A stretch of 64,000 nt of DNA from Methylocystis sp. KS32 (GCA_002862095.1 PHSQ01000003.1:186001-250000), one strand, 5' to 3'; shown: positions 1 to 10,502, numbered from the stretch's first letter. Notes: generated by a model not told the origin, from the letters alone. Made by a program: numbers and translations.

Positions 1-275
1 TAGCCTTCAAATTCGGATCTTGGATGGTTGGTCATGATTTCTTCCGGCTGAGCGGGCGATGTGTTCTCTCAATGACATTGGAAAAAAAGCATTAAATTTT
101 AATTACTTAGATTGCAATTTCGAGACAACTCTGGATTGTCTCCCAAGCATGTATCCCCTTGGGTTGCATTGGTCTTCGTCTTCTCTCGAGACGATCCTGT
201 TCCCTTGTCGAGCGCGCCGGCGATACTTTACCGATCGCTTGGCGTTATCATCGATGCTCGAAGGCTCCACGAGGC
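1..275. other. Non-coding stretch at window edge
   Basis: No reading frame here resembles a protein family I recognise. The first 150 bases are clearly richer in A and T than the rest of the window. It leads into the decayed mrr gene and may hold its old promoter region. Confidence 0.4.
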
Positions 276-815
276 GTCATGGGCGCCGCGTCCGGAGAGG
301 AAAGCTTTGCCAACGAAACTGCTGGGCTCGTTCCGGATGAGGCGACGCGCGCCGCGCAACAGCAGTTGGAAGCAGCGCTTGCCAGCGACGTACGTGAGCG
401 CGTGATCGCCGCGCCACCGGACCTTTTTGAGCGGGCTAACGTGAAGCTGCCGTTGGCGATGGGTTATGGAGGGGCGGCGGCTGACCGGCGCGGGCAAGGC
501 GGAAGAGTGGAGAGGGCGGCGTCGATGGGGTGATTGACCAAGACGCCTTCGGGCTGGATCGCGTTTATGTGCAGGCGAAGCGATACGCGCTTACAAATCC
601 TGTTGGCCCCGGAGCAATAGGCGACTTTTTGGCCCTTTGGGTCGTTTCGAAGCCACCAAGGGGCTTTTCGTCACCACGTCATCTTTCACCCCCGCAGCAC
701 GTCAAACTTCAGAATATCTGAGCAAGAGACTTGTTCTGATCGACGGCGGGTTATTGGCTGGAGCAAAATCCGAAAAAGTTGATAGACTTTTCCGATTTGA
801 TTTTGCTCCAGCTTC
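276..815 (+). pseudogene. mrr: Decayed Mrr-type restriction endonuclease gene
   Basis: Pieces of an Mrr-family type IV restriction endonuclease lie in all three forward frames. The N-terminal piece ends in LAMGYGG, typical of the region before the nuclease core. The middle piece (about 497-630) reads GEGGVDGVIDQDAFGLDRVY followed by VQAKRY. This is the Mrr D-(Q/E)xK catalytic core, and QAK is intact. The C-terminal piece from about 637 reads TKGLFVTTSSFTPAARQ and then VLIDGG. At least two frameshifts separate the pieces, near 490 and 630. The last codons come from the palindromic repeat starting at 760, so the repeat replaced the native C-terminus. The product is surely non-functional. Family assignment rests on recalled motif patterns. 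Confidence 0.8.
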
Positions 816-875
816 TTAAATCTGGAGCGATTTCTTAATCGACCAGACGATTCCGTCTGGTCGGAAAGCGCTCTA
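760..875 (+). repeat. Palindromic repeat family A, copy 1
   Basis: Two adjacent palindromes. The first has outer arms GGAGCAAAATC and GATTTTGCTCC around an inner AAAAGT-tgatag-ACTTTT type stem. The second contains CGACCAGACG-attc-CGTCTGGTCG. Related copies occur at 29821, 40793 (inverted) and 46116, and a degenerate half copy at 13524. This copy lies over the 3' end of the mrr pseudogene and directly abuts repeat family B copy 1. Confidence 0.9.
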
Positions 876-876
876 A

Positions 877-1031
877 TTCTACTGCGTCCTGAACGAATTT
901 GTCGGCGGTTTCGTCATTGCGAGCCGAAGGCGTGGCAATCCAGGGGGGCTGGCGTTGCTCTGGATTGCTTCGGCTTGCGCTCGCAATGACGGCGCTGGCC
1001 CGGTCCCAGGCCGCTTCGTGACGCAGTAGAA
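877..1031 (+). repeat. MITE-like repeat family B, copy 1
   Basis: A 155-bp element bounded by perfect 12-bp terminal inverted repeats, TTCTACTGCGTC and GACGCAGTAGAA. Inside is a second inverted pair, GTCATTGCGAGC and GCTCGCAATGAC. It has no coding capacity. A nearly identical copy lies at 37354-37506 and a longer relative at 10568-10761. This is the structure expected of a miniature inverted-repeat transposable element moved by a transposase in trans. No candidate parent transposase with these ends is in the window. Confidence 0.85.
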
Positions 1032-1217
1032 CTAAGTTGACGGTCCGATATCAAGTTGGATGTCGGGTCGAAGAAGCTTTGTTCATCAGGCGGCTTGACG
1101 AAGAGTTCTTCGAATAGGGATCGCCCTCTTGTGGATAGCGGTTTGCCCGTTTGATGGTGCGGCCAAGGGGTGGTCCAGCGCTCCGATGCGGGATTGCCCC
1201 AAGGACTATTTATCTCC

Positions 1218-2870
<1,653 letters not shown>

Positions 2871-2963
2871 CGGATTGATCCCGCAAAAGGAAACTTGTTG
2901 GCGCCGTGTTTAGTGCATTTTCGGGCGCCGTGGGAAGTTGTTTCCGCGCCGACGTCGGCCTTC

Positions 2964-3695
2964 TTATTTTCCTCGTAACAGGAAGCGGCGGTTGATGGGC
3001 TGGAGCGGGCGGGCGTTATTGGGGAAAATTCTCCTGAAAGCGTCGATGTCCGCGCGGGCGACCCGAACCGGCGCGGCGAAAATATTCCAGTCCACGACCT
3101 CGGCGCAGGGAGGCGTGGTGAGAGAGCCCTCGTAGCGGTAAAGCGGCCCCTGCTTCTGTGCGAGCGCGCGAGGGTTCAGCGGCCTCTCCAGCCGGGCCTC
3201 GCCCTCGGCGGCCGGGGCGACCTTCATGATGCGCGAAAAAGCCGTGTTCTTGCCGCCTGCCGTTAAGAATGCGGCCACCACCGCAAGCTTGCCGCCAGGC
3301 TGCGCATGCACGAAATGCACCTCCATCGCGGCGCGTTCGCCGTTAAGGGCGTGTTCGGCCGGCGCGTGAAAATGGAACTGCTTGAGCTCGTATTTTTCCT
3401 CGCCGATCCTCAGAAAGCCGCCGGGCTCCGCGTTAGCCTGGATGGTATGGCCGTTGTTGACGATGGCGAAGGCCTGCGGCTCCCATTCGATGACGAGCCG
3501 GTCGATATTTGCGGGGACGGCGTTTTCGAGGTCTATCGGGGACTGTTCCCGGCCGATGGAGCAGAGCTTGAAAGCGGGATCGAGTTCGCCCCATTTATTT
3601 GGCGTTTCGTAGTTCCAGTCCGCCTCGGCTGCGCGCACTGCTTGCGCGCAGAGTGGACAGGACAGGACGCCAGCGAGAAATCCACGTCTGTGCAC
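2964..3695 (-). CDS. Exported alpha-class carbonic anhydrase
   Basis: A 243-residue alpha-carbonic anhydrase, which interconverts CO2 and bicarbonate at a zinc ion. The three zinc ligands are visible as His108 and His110 in QFHFHAPAEH and His127 in EVHFVH. The family signature GSLTTPPC follows at 190-197. The N-terminus MHRRGFLAGVLSCPLCAQAV has twin arginines, a hydrophobic stretch and an A-x-A-like site, so export to the periplasm, possibly by Tat, is likely. It probably helps supply or retain CO2/bicarbonate at the envelope. It stands alone, upstream of ettA on the same strand but separated from it by about 90 bp. Confidence 0.92.
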   Translation of the reverse strand: MHRRGFLAGVLSCPLCAQAVRAAEADWNYETPNKWGELDPAFKLCSIGREQSPIDLENAVPANIDRLVIEWEPQAFAIVNNGHTIQANAEPGGFLRIGEEKYELKQFHFHAPAEHALNGERAAMEVHFVHAQPGGKLAVVAAFLTAGGKNTAFSRIMKVAPAAEGEARLERPLNPRALAQKQGPLYRYEGSLTTPPCAEVVDWNIFAAPVRVARADIDAFRRIFPNNARPLQPINRRFLLRGK

Positions 3696-3893
3696 CGCCC
3701 CATTCTCGCGCTTTGAGTTTCATGCGACCGCTCGATATCTTATCGACAAGACGTGATTCCGCAAGCGCTCGTTCCTGGACCGAGCGTTCGCTTCTGGACA
3801 AAGCCATCCCGGGCGCTAAAGGATGGGTTACTCTAGTTTTGCGGTCGACGCACAATATCTGTTCCTGCCGACGGCGCGCCGAAGGGGTCTAAA

Positions 3894-4280
3894 ATGATAC
3901 GCGACTATGCTAACCACGCCGCCAACGAACGGACGTTCCTGGCTTGGGTGAGAACCGGCATCGCCATCATCGCTCTCGGCTTCGTCATCGAAAAGTTCAA
4001 TCTCTTCTTGCTCACCATCGCCAAGACTCTAGACCTCGATGTGATTCATCCCTCGCAAATGCAGAAGCTTTCGGGGCCGCTGGGCCGCTACAGCGGCCTT
4101 GGCCTGACTTTGGGGGGCGTGGCCCTGATCCTTGTCGCCGCCTGGCGTTTCCTGCACACGCAACGCCTGCTCGATGCCGAGGAGTATCATCCGGCGGGCG
4201 CCACCGGGCCGGAGTTCCTGCTGCTGACCGCGATGCTGCTCTTCTTTGCCGGCTTCTCTGCTTATATCGCGCTTGGATGA
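3894..4280 (+). CDS. YidH/DUF202 family inner-membrane protein
   Basis: A 128-residue protein opening with NERTFLAWVRTGIAIIALGF, the hallmark of the DUF202/YidH family. Three hydrophobic segments are apparent, at about 20-45, 65-85 and 103-125, so it is an integral membrane protein. The biochemical role of the family is not established. The next gene is convergent, and the ends are only four bases apart. A promoter must lie in the roughly 200-bp gap shared with the divergent carbonic anhydrase gene. Confidence 0.85.
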   Translation: MIRDYANHAANERTFLAWVRTGIAIIALGFVIEKFNLFLLTIAKTLDLDVIHPSQMQKLSGPLGRYSGLGLTLGGVALILVAAWRFLHTQRLLDAEEYHPAGATGPEFLLLTAMLLFFAGFSAYIALG

Positions 4281-4284
4281 GGAC

Positions 4285-5533
4285 TCAACGCAGGTCGAGA
4301 ACCGGCAGGTCGACCAGGAGCGTCGCGCCGCCTCTCGCGAGCGTCAGTCGGCGCTTTTGGCCGGGTTTGCCATGCAATGCCGCGAGCATCGCGCCTCTTG
4401 CCGCGCCGGGAGCCGGCATATCGTCCACCGCGAGCAGTTCGTCGCCGACGGCGACGCCCTCAAGAGACGGCTGGGCCGGGGTTTTTACAAGACCGCCGAT
4501 AAAATAGCGTCCGTCGCGCCGTTCCAGGGTGACGCCGACGCAGTCGAGATCGTGCGGTTGGAGCCCCATTCGCCCGCCAATAGGACATGCGGTTCGGATA
4601 GTCGATGGTCAGCACAATGTCTTTCAGCGCATTGGCGCCAAGCCAGCCGACAACCGGACCAGGCGCGGATTTCTGCCAGTTGTCCCAGAAGAAGTCGCCG
4701 ACCATCGCGTCGATATAGCCGCCTAAAATCGGCCCCGTGCCCAAAAAAGCGATATTTTTCAGTTCGAGACCGCCGATGGATAGGCTCGGGACACGCCCGA
4801 TGGTTCCGCGCTTCTCGAAATCGAGATCGAGCATATTGTAATTCGCGGCGCCGATCGCGCCCTCCGCCCGGCGCCAATCTGGACGGTCGGCCAGCCAGTG
4901 CGCAAGGATTGAACCCCGCATCCAACTGTAGCCCGAGCCGGCGTCGATCACGAAAGGATAATTTTGTCCATTGACGGTCACCTCGACACTGGCGAGACCG
5001 CTTGCCGGATTCACCGCCACGGGCACGGCGATCCCCGCGGGCGGCTCGCCGTTGGCGCGCGTGATGGAAAGCCTGCCGCGCTTATAATCGAGCGTCAAGC
5101 GACCGGCCAGAAACAGGCTCGCCGGCAACATGGCTTCGACGGGATGCGGGCCAAAATATTGCGCGAAATCGGGCGCTCCCAGTCCGCCGTCGCCATCGAC
5201 GACGGCTTCCGCCGATGCTTCAAGCGTCATGTCGCCGGCGCGCAATCGCAGTGGCGCGCCGCGGTCGACACCCAGTTCACGATAGAGCGCCTTGGCGAGA
5301 ATGGGCGCTTTCATGCCCATGTTGAACCAGGCCAGCGCCTTGCGTATCCCGCCATCGGGCGTCTGAAATGTGGCTTCGACCAGAATGCGCCCCGCATCGA
5401 GCGTGAAGGGCATGGCGGCGACCGGCGAAGGGGCAGGGCGCTGCGGTTTCGAGATGGCGTTCGAGGGGGCGGCGAAGAGGAAAACGACGCCGGCGAGCAT
5501 CGTCGAAATCCATCGCAATAGCCAGCAAGCCAT
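4285..5533 (-). pseudogene. Exported aspartyl protease with C-terminal PDZ domain, frameshifted
   Basis: Read from 5533, the protein begins MACWLLRWISTMLAGVVFLF, a good signal peptide. It continues as a retropepsin-like aspartyl protease domain with the motif VIDAGSGYSWM (usual form D-T/S-G). Near 4578 the reading frame is lost. The upstream frame ends MSYWRANG and runs into unrelated sequence. Shifting by one base gives LQPHDLDCVGVTLERRDG and a well-formed PDZ-like domain ending at 4285. The break falls in a run of four G on the coding strand, so one extra G explains it. This could be a genuine mutation or a sequencing error. An open frame from 5611 exists, but 5533 fits the signal peptide better. 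Confidence 0.75.
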
Positions 5534-5694
5534 CGGAAATCTTTCGTGATTCACGGGAACGACACGCGGGCGTCCCTCGGACGCGGCCAGCGTGAACCGC
5601 GCTTTTGTCATTTTTGGGATCCCGCCTGCGCTGGTTTCCTTTCGGGGCGCGAGCGTTTATGCCCTTCGCGGGAGCGGAGGGAGACGAGCGGATA

Positions 5695-6972
5695 ATGAAC
5701 ATTCTTCTTATCGGATCGGGCGGACGGGAGCACGCCATCGCCAACGCCTTGGTCAAGAGCCCAAGGCTGCGGCGGCTCTTTATCGCTCCCGGCAATCCAG
5801 GCATGGCGCAACTCGGCGATGTCGTCGAGCTCGATGTCGCCGACCATCGCGCCGTGGCCGATTTTTGTCGCCAGAACGGTGTCGGCCTCGTCGTCATCGG
5901 CCCGGAGCAGCCCCTGATCGCGGGGTTGGTCGACGACCTCGCCGCGCGGGATATTCTCGCCTTTGGCCCGACCAAAGCCGCCGCGCGGCTGGAGGGCTCC
6001 AAGGGTTTCACCAAGGATCTTTGCCGCGCCTATAATATCCCCACCGCCGAATATGAACGCTTCGACAATGAATCCGCCGCTCTCGATTATGTGAGCCAGA
6101 AGGGCGCGCCGATCGTCGTCAAGGCGGACGGGCTCGCCGCCGGCAAGGGCGTCGTCGTGGCGCGAACGCTCGAAGAGGCCGAAAGAGCCGTGAAGGCGAT
6201 GTTCGCCGGAGCCTTCGGCCGTTCCGGCGCGGAGGTCGTCGTGGAGGAGTGTCTGGAAGGCGAGGAAGCGTCTTATTTCGCCTTGTGCGACGGGGAGATC
6301 GCCGTTCCGCTCTCGACCGCTCAGGACCACAAGCGCGTTGGCGACGGCGACGTGGGGCCGAACACCGGGGGAATGGGCGCCTATTCGCCCGCCTCGATCG
6401 TGACGCCGCAAATCGAGCGCCAGATTCTCGATCGAATCATAACGCCGACGCTGCGCGCGATGCGCGAATTGGGCGCGCCTTACAAAGGCGTGCTTTACGC
6501 GGGCCTCATGCTGACCTCCGAGGGACCGAAACTGATCGAATACAACAACCGCTTCGGCGACCCCGAGGCGCAGGCGATCCTGCCCCGTCTCGACGACGAT
6601 CTGCTCGATCTGATGCTCGCGGCCTCGGCCGGGTCCCTCGCGAACCGGACGCCGAAATTTTCCGCGCGTCGCGCCCTGACCGTCGTGCTGGCGGCGAAAA
6701 ACTACCCCGCGACGCCAATCACGGGGACGGAAATTCGCGGACTACGAGAGGCCGAGGCCTTTGATGGCGTCATCGTCACGCAGGCCGGCACGCGGCTCGT
6801 CGAGGGAAAACTACAGGCGGCGGGCGGGCGCGTCCTCAATGTGACCGCGCTCGCCGACACCGTGGCGAGCGCGCAAGCCCGGGCCTATCGGGCGGTGGAC
6901 GCGATCGACTGGCCGGGTGGTTTTTGCCGGCGAGACATCGGCTGGCGCGAGGTCGCGCGCGAGCACGGATAA
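5695..6972 (+). CDS. purD: Phosphoribosylamine-glycine ligase
   Basis: GAR synthetase joins glycine to phosphoribosylamine with ATP, the second step of de novo purine synthesis. From the ATG at 5695 the protein is 425 residues, normal for PurD. It begins MNILLIGSGGREHAIANAL. Other family motifs include PGNPGM, the ATP-grasp segments KADGLAAGKGVVVA, NTGGMGAYSP and YNNRFGDPEAQ. The open frame extends upstream to 5605, but that extension is not PurD-like, and GGAGGGAG precedes 5695. It is divergent from the protease pseudogene and convergent with the TPM-domain pair, whose ends are four bases away. Confidence 0.96.
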   Translation: MNILLIGSGGREHAIANALVKSPRLRRLFIAPGNPGMAQLGDVVELDVADHRAVADFCRQNGVGLVVIGPEQPLIAGLVDDLAARDILAFGPTKAAARLEGSKGFTKDLCRAYNIPTAEYERFDNESAALDYVSQKGAPIVVKADGLAAGKGVVVARTLEEAERAVKAMFAGAFGRSGAEVVVEECLEGEEASYFALCDGEIAVPLSTAQDHKRVGDGDVGPNTGGMGAYSPASIVTPQIERQILDRIITPTLRAMRELGAPYKGVLYAGLMLTSEGPKLIEYNNRFGDPEAQAILPRLDDDLLDLMLAASAGSLANRTPKFSARRALTVVLAAKNYPATPITGTEIRGLREAEAFDGVIVTQAGTRLVEGKLQAAGGRVLNVTALADTVASAQARAYRAVDAIDWPGGFCRRDIGWREVAREHG

Positions 6973-6976
6973 TCTC

Positions 6977-7582
6977 TCACATCACATAAAGGCGATCCGG
7001 CAACTCGTCCCGTCCGCCGGGCGGCATGTGGCGTCCGAGAAGCCGCGCCGTTTCCTCGATGGCGGCGATATAGCCCTCGGCGATGCGGCCGGCGCGCATT
7101 TCCTGGAGCAGAAGATCGAGCGCGCCTCGCCATTCCTCGTCGGCGATCTTTTCGGCGACGCCGACATCGGGAACGATCCGCGCATAGCGCTCGGCCAGAG
7201 ACGCGAAGATCAGAACGCCGCCGCGGTTTCTCGTGCGGCAGACCCCGCGAGTGTAAAATTGCTCCAGGGCGGCTCGATGAGCCCGCGCGCGCATGACGCG
7301 GCGCGGAATGAGCGCGGCGCGTAACGGCGTGAGAGAGAAAACCGCCGCCGCGACGACGAAGACCGCGATTTGCAGCGCGAAGATCTCGCGGACCGGCAGA
7401 TGGCTGAAAGCGATCAGCGGCCACGGCGTCGCCAGCGCGGCAAAGGCGGCCCAAAGTGCGGGAACATAAGAGTAATCGGAAGAGCGTCGCGCCAGCACGC
7501 AGACAATTTCGGCCGCGGTCTTCTGTTCCGCCGCGCGAATCGCCTCCGCGACGCGCCGGGCGTCCTCGTTGCTGATTTGCAT
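6977..7582 (-). CDS. TPM-domain membrane protein, second gene of pair
   Basis: A 201-residue protein starting MQISNEDARRVAEAIRAAEQ. This is the N-terminus of TPM (TLP18.3/Psb32/MOLO-1) domain proteins of the kind found beside ygcG-like genes. A hydrophobic stretch with two likely membrane segments spans about 40-85, followed by a cytoplasmic or periplasmic domain with RGVCRTRNRGGVLIFASL. Its ATG overlaps the stop codon of the upstream gene as ATGA, so the two are translationally coupled. The precise function of the family is unknown; envelope quality control has been proposed for relatives. Confidence 0.75.
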   Translation of the reverse strand: MQISNEDARRVAEAIRAAEQKTAAEIVCVLARRSSDYSYVPALWAAFAALATPWPLIAFSHLPVREIFALQIAVFVVAAAVFSLTPLRAALIPRRVMRARAHRAALEQFYTRGVCRTRNRGGVLIFASLAERYARIVPDVGVAEKIADEEWRGALDLLLQEMRAGRIAEGYIAAIEETARLLGRHMPPGGRDELPDRLYVM

Positions 7583-8370
7583 CACCAGTCCCCCGAGGCG
7601 CCGCCGCCGCCGGAGGAGCCTCCGCCGCCCGAAAAGCCGCCGTCGTCCCAGCCGCCGCCTCCCCAGGACGATCCTCCGTTCCGCCCGCCTTCGGAAGGCG
7701 GCAGGAAGATGAAAGGCCCGCCCCCGCCTCCGCCGCCCCCTCCACGCGCATTGCGGGACATATAGATGAGGATGAAGAGGAACAACAGGAAGACGAGCAA
7801 GGGCAGAACGTCGTCCAATTCGTTTGACAAGTTCCGCGACGCCGCGCGCTTGGTCCATTCGCTGGTGTCGCCGGAAAGTACATCGATGATCGCGTCGACG
7901 CCTTTTTCGATCCCGCCATTGAAGTCGCCGGCCTTGAAACGCGGAGCGACCGCAGTCGATAGAATGACGCTCGAAACCGCGTCGGTCAGTATGCCTTCCA
8001 GCCCGTAGCCGACCTCGATGCGCATCTTCCGCTCAATGGGAGCGATCAGGAAAAGCACGCCGTTGTTCTTTTTGGCGACGCCGAGCTTCCAGGCGCGGAA
8101 GAGCTCGTTGGCGTAACTCTCGATGTCCGAGCCATCCAGCGAACGCACCGTCGCGACGACGAACTGAATGCTCGACTTGTCCTCCAGATTTTTCAATTTC
8201 TCCTCGAGCGAGGTCTTGGTGGCTTGCGAGATTATATTGGCCTGGTCGGTGACCCGTCCCTGCAGCGCCGGGAAATTGGCCGCGGCGGCGAGGGCTATAA
8301 GACACAAGCCAAACGCGAACGCCGCCAGCAGGCGCTTTGCCGCGAACGCCGTCGACAGGGACCCTCTCAT
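7582..8370 (-). CDS. Exported TPM-domain protein, YgcG-like
   Basis: A 262-residue protein with an N-terminal signal peptide (hydrophobic core AFAFGLCLIALAAA). A TPM domain follows (about 33-160; GRVTDQANIIS, FVVATVRSLDGSDIESYANE, NNGVLFLIAPIERKMRIEVG). One membrane anchor, LPLLVFLLFLFILIYMS, lies near 190-206. The tail is almost pure glycine with serine, including nine consecutive glycines. This architecture matches YgcG-type proteins. These often sit next to lemA; no lemA is present here, and the upstream gene is the Fur-family regulator nine bases away. Confidence 0.82.
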   Translation of the reverse strand: MRGSLSTAFAAKRLLAAFAFGLCLIALAAAANFPALQGRVTDQANIISQATKTSLEEKLKNLEDKSSIQFVVATVRSLDGSDIESYANELFRAWKLGVAKKNNGVLFLIAPIERKMRIEVGYGLEGILTDAVSSVILSTAVAPRFKAGDFNGGIEKGVDAIIDVLSGDTSEWTKRAASRNLSNELDDVLPLLVFLLFLFILIYMSRNARGGGGGGGGGPFIFLPPSEGGRNGGSSWGGGGWDDGGFSGGGGSSGGGGASGDW

Positions 8371-8379
8371 CTTGGCGTC

Positions 8380-8832
8380 CTATAAGGGTTGTTGCGACCG
8401 ACCGCCGTTCGCGCAACGCCCGCAGCGTCCCGCGATCTCGACAACGCGCGTCCGCGGCGAGAAGCCGGCCGATTTCGCCACGGCGGCGAGTTCTCGCGAG
8501 AGTTCGGCGGAGGTCGCTTCCTTGACTTCTCCGCATTGCTCGCAGATCAGAAACACCACCGGCTCCTCCGCGTCGTGACAATGTCCGCAGACGACAAAGG
8601 CGTTCTGAGAGGCGAGCCGATGGGCAAGGCCATTGTCGAGGAGATAGGCCAGGGCGCGATAAACTGATATCGGCGCCGGACGCTTGCCCTTGCCGTCGAC
8701 CATCAATTCGATCATCTCATAGGCCCCCACGGGACGGTTCGCCTGGACCAAAATATCCAGCGCCTGCTGACGGGCCGGGGTTAGCCGGCGCGACAGCGGC
8801 GAATGAGGGTGGGGCGCGAGCTTTGACTTCAT
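8380..8832 (-). CDS. zur: Fur-family regulator, probably zinc regulator Zur
   Basis: A 150-residue Fur-superfamily repressor. The winged helix is in the first half (LTPARQQALDILVQANRPVG, then ISVYRALAYLLDNGLAHRL). The metal-binding dimerisation half has CGHCHD, the structural-zinc pair CEQCG and a second pair CGRC. The histidine-poor, cysteine-rich pattern and the VxxNRPVGAYE segment resemble Zur more than Fur, so zinc sensing is the best guess. No zinc transporter is adjacent in the window. It ends nine bases before the TPM pair and may be cotranscribed with it. Confidence 0.75.
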   Translation of the reverse strand: MKSKLAPHPHSPLSRRLTPARQQALDILVQANRPVGAYEMIELMVDGKGKRPAPISVYRALAYLLDNGLAHRLASQNAFVVCGHCHDAEEPVVFLICEQCGEVKEATSAELSRELAAVAKSAGFSPRTRVVEIAGRCGRCANGGRSQQPL

Positions 8833-8894
8833 GGCTGGCAGCCTAAAGGATTTTTGGCCTCGCCGCTCGTCCGGCCAGGCCTTTTTTAAAGCCC

Positions 8895-9308
8895 CTAAAA
8901 ATGAAAACCCAATCCTATCCCGCCGCCAAATTCCGAGGAGCTTGGCCGTGGCGTGGGGTTGTTGCCATAAACGGGTTCATCGGCGCGGTTATTGACGCCC
9001 GCCTTGGGCGTGATCGACAAATCCTGACTATGTTGCGGACCCGAGTTTCCAGCTCCGCTCGACCGAGCGGAGGGTAGGGGAAGCGCGGAAAAGTCGTTCT
9101 CGCCAAAGCAGACCGGATCGTCTTTCCCTTTGGTTTTGGAACAGGGTGAACTTGGGGGCGCGTTGGTTCCCGTCTTGGCTTTTCGAGCTTTTCGCGGAGG
9201 CTGCATGGGATCGGCGATGGGGCTGTTCTGGGCCAGCGCCTGACAACATGTGAAGGTCATGGCGAAAATCGCCAATGACCAGGTTCTCGTCGGTCCGTGG
9301 ATTCTCAT
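8895..9308 (-). CDS. Small exported protein of unknown function
   Basis: A 137-residue protein with a signal peptide (WSLAIFAMTFTCCQALAQ). The rest is low-complexity, rich in Pro, Ser, Gly and Asn, with a PPRKARKAKTG basic patch. It ends GGGIGLGFHF. A terminal aromatic residue after alternating hydrophobics resembles the last strand of an outer-membrane protein, but the chain is too short and disordered to call a barrel. No family recognised. Confidence 0.5.
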   Translation of the reverse strand: MRIHGPTRTWSLAIFAMTFTCCQALAQNSPIADPMQPPRKARKAKTGTNAPPSSPCSKTKGKDDPVCFGENDFSALPLPSARSSGAGNSGPQHSQDLSITPKAGVNNRADEPVYGNNPTPRPSSSEFGGGIGLGFHF

Positions 9309-9619
9309 GAAGTCGCTTGCAGTCTTGCCATCGCATTCGCGTCGGCGGGGTCGTCTTGCAGTTTACATCTAAAACTCTTTCATGCATCAGCTATTTTCGG
9401 ACGCGGCGGGCGCGGCCAGGGCCGAAGAAAAAGACAGCGTATAGCTTGCGCGCGAGCGTCTCGACGCCCTGAAAAGCGAATAAACCTCGATAGGCCGAGC
9501 GCTCTCTTCGCGCGGGTCTTTCTTCGCGCGGGTTGCCGCCACATTCCCGCCGCGTATTATCGAGGCGCTTCGGAAAGCCGAGTTTTGCATAACGATAAGG
9601 TCGAAGGGGAGAAACCTTT
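9309..9619. other. Intergenic region without recognised gene
   Basis: About 310 bases between divergent small exported-protein genes. Frames here overlap the neighbours out of phase and look like shadows. GGGGAG just before 9620 is the likely ribosome-binding site of the next gene. Nothing else was recognised. Confidence 0.4.
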
Positions 9620-9853
9620 ATGCGCGGTTCGATCGGTCTGGCGGTCTTGGTCGCCCTATTCGCCGCCACGCCGGCTTTCGCCACGGGAACGCCCGAGCAG
9701 CGCGCCGCCTGTAGCGACGACGCCTTCCGTTTTTGCAACGATTACGTTCCGGACGCTTTCGCGGTCGAACGCTGTCTGCGCGCTCACATCAGCGAGCTAA
9801 GCCCCGCCTGCCGAAAAGAGCTTGGCGCGCCGCGAAAGGCCAAGCGTTCTTGA
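9620..9853 (+). CDS. Small exported cysteine-containing protein
   Basis: A 77-residue protein with signal peptide MRGSIGLAVLVALFAATPAF. The mature part reads EQRAACSDDAFRFCNDYVPD, with further cysteines in RCLRAHISELSPACRKELG. The four-cysteine pattern CxxDAFRxC...CLRAH...ACR is common among small periplasmic proteins of Hyphomicrobiales; the function is unknown. AAGGGGAGAAA precedes the ATG. The four cysteines probably form two disulfides in the periplasm. Confidence 0.7.
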   Translation: MRGSIGLAVLVALFAATPAFATGTPEQRAACSDDAFRFCNDYVPDAFAVERCLRAHISELSPACRKELGAPRKAKRS

Positions 9854-9938
9854 CCCCCCAAGCGTGACAGTCAGCTTTTGTTCAGACGAAGCGCGATAAT
9901 TCTCCCACGCTGGATGTTTCGGCGAAGGAGAAAGTCCG

Positions 9939-10169
9939 ATGAATAAATCTGGAAAGGGCCTGTTGGCGACCGCCTCTCTGATGCTGGTCATGTCGCTCGG
10001 CGCGAGCGAGGCCGCCCTTGCAATGCCGCTGATGCAACGCTCGCAGGTCGAGACCGCGTCTGGCGTTCAGGAAGCCGGCTGGCGGTGCGGCCTCGGTTGG
10101 CATGTGAACGGATGGGGGCGTTGCGTGCCCAATCGGCCGCATCGCCGCCACTATTGGCGCCGCTGGTGA
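9939..10169 (+). CDS. Small exported GCG_CRPN-type protein
   Basis: A 76-residue protein. It has a signal peptide (LLATASLMLVMSLGASEAAL). The mature end contains CGLGWHVNGWGRCVPNRPHR, close to the GCG_CRPN pattern (G-C-G-x-G-x-H...G-x-C-x-P-N) of small alphaproteobacterial secreted proteins, followed by a His/Arg/Trp-rich tail. Two cysteines could form one disulfide. The role is unknown. AAGGAGAAAG precedes the ATG. A terminator hairpin follows about 50 bases downstream. Confidence 0.72.
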   Translation: MNKSGKGLLATASLMLVMSLGASEAALAMPLMQRSQVETASGVQEAGWRCGLGWHVNGWGRCVPNRPHRRHYWRRW

Positions 10170-10220
10170 TCTAGCCGCCCGCGCTGGTCGCCGCCGGAGA
10201 GGCTGGCGTCGAGATGAAAA

Positions 10221-10247
10221 GCCCGGCCCTCGCGCCGGGCCGTTTCT
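10221..10247. terminator. Bidirectional intrinsic terminator
   Basis: Perfect 7-bp stem GCCCGGC/GCCGGGC with loop CCTCGC. It is followed by CGTTTCTTT on the plus strand and preceded by AAAA, which is a T tract on the minus strand. It lies between two convergent small genes ending at 10169 and 10257. Confidence 0.65.
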
Positions 10248-10256
10248 TTATCGTCA

Positions 10257-10502
10257 TCACCGCCCGCTTGCGCCGCCGATATTTCCGCCGCCGTAAAAGC
10301 CGCCCCATTTAAAGTCAGGCGTTTCGCCTCTCGAAGAAGAGTGGTCGCGCGGCTTGATGTCGGTATTAACGCGCTTGGATTTGGCGTCCGTCGCCAGAAA
10401 GGGGTCCGACGATTTGTCTGCTCCCTCCTTGGCGTCGGCCGCCGCAAAGAAGCCCATGAGGAAAAGGGTGAGCGCCGCCAGCGGCAGCCTGCGCCATTTC
10501 AT
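10257..10502 (-). CDS. Small exported protein of unknown function
   Basis: From the ATG at 10502 this is an 81-residue protein. It has signal peptide MKWRRLPLAALTLFLMGFFA with cleavage after AADA. The mature part is hydrophilic, then ends FKWGGFYGGGNIGGASGR, rich in glycine and aromatics. The frame continues upstream to 10631 through repeat family B copy 2, but that extension is not convincing. No family recognised. Confidence 0.5.
   Translation of the reverse strand: MKWRRLPLAALTLFLMGFFAAADAKEGADKSSDPFLATDAKSKRVNTDIKPRDHSSSRGETPDFKWGGFYGGGNIGGASGR

Noticed and set aside
7600-7760. Proline-rich reading on the plus strand (PPPPEEPPPP-like)
   Set aside because: It is the antisense of the glycine-rich tail of the TPM-domain protein, which has clear support on the minus strand.
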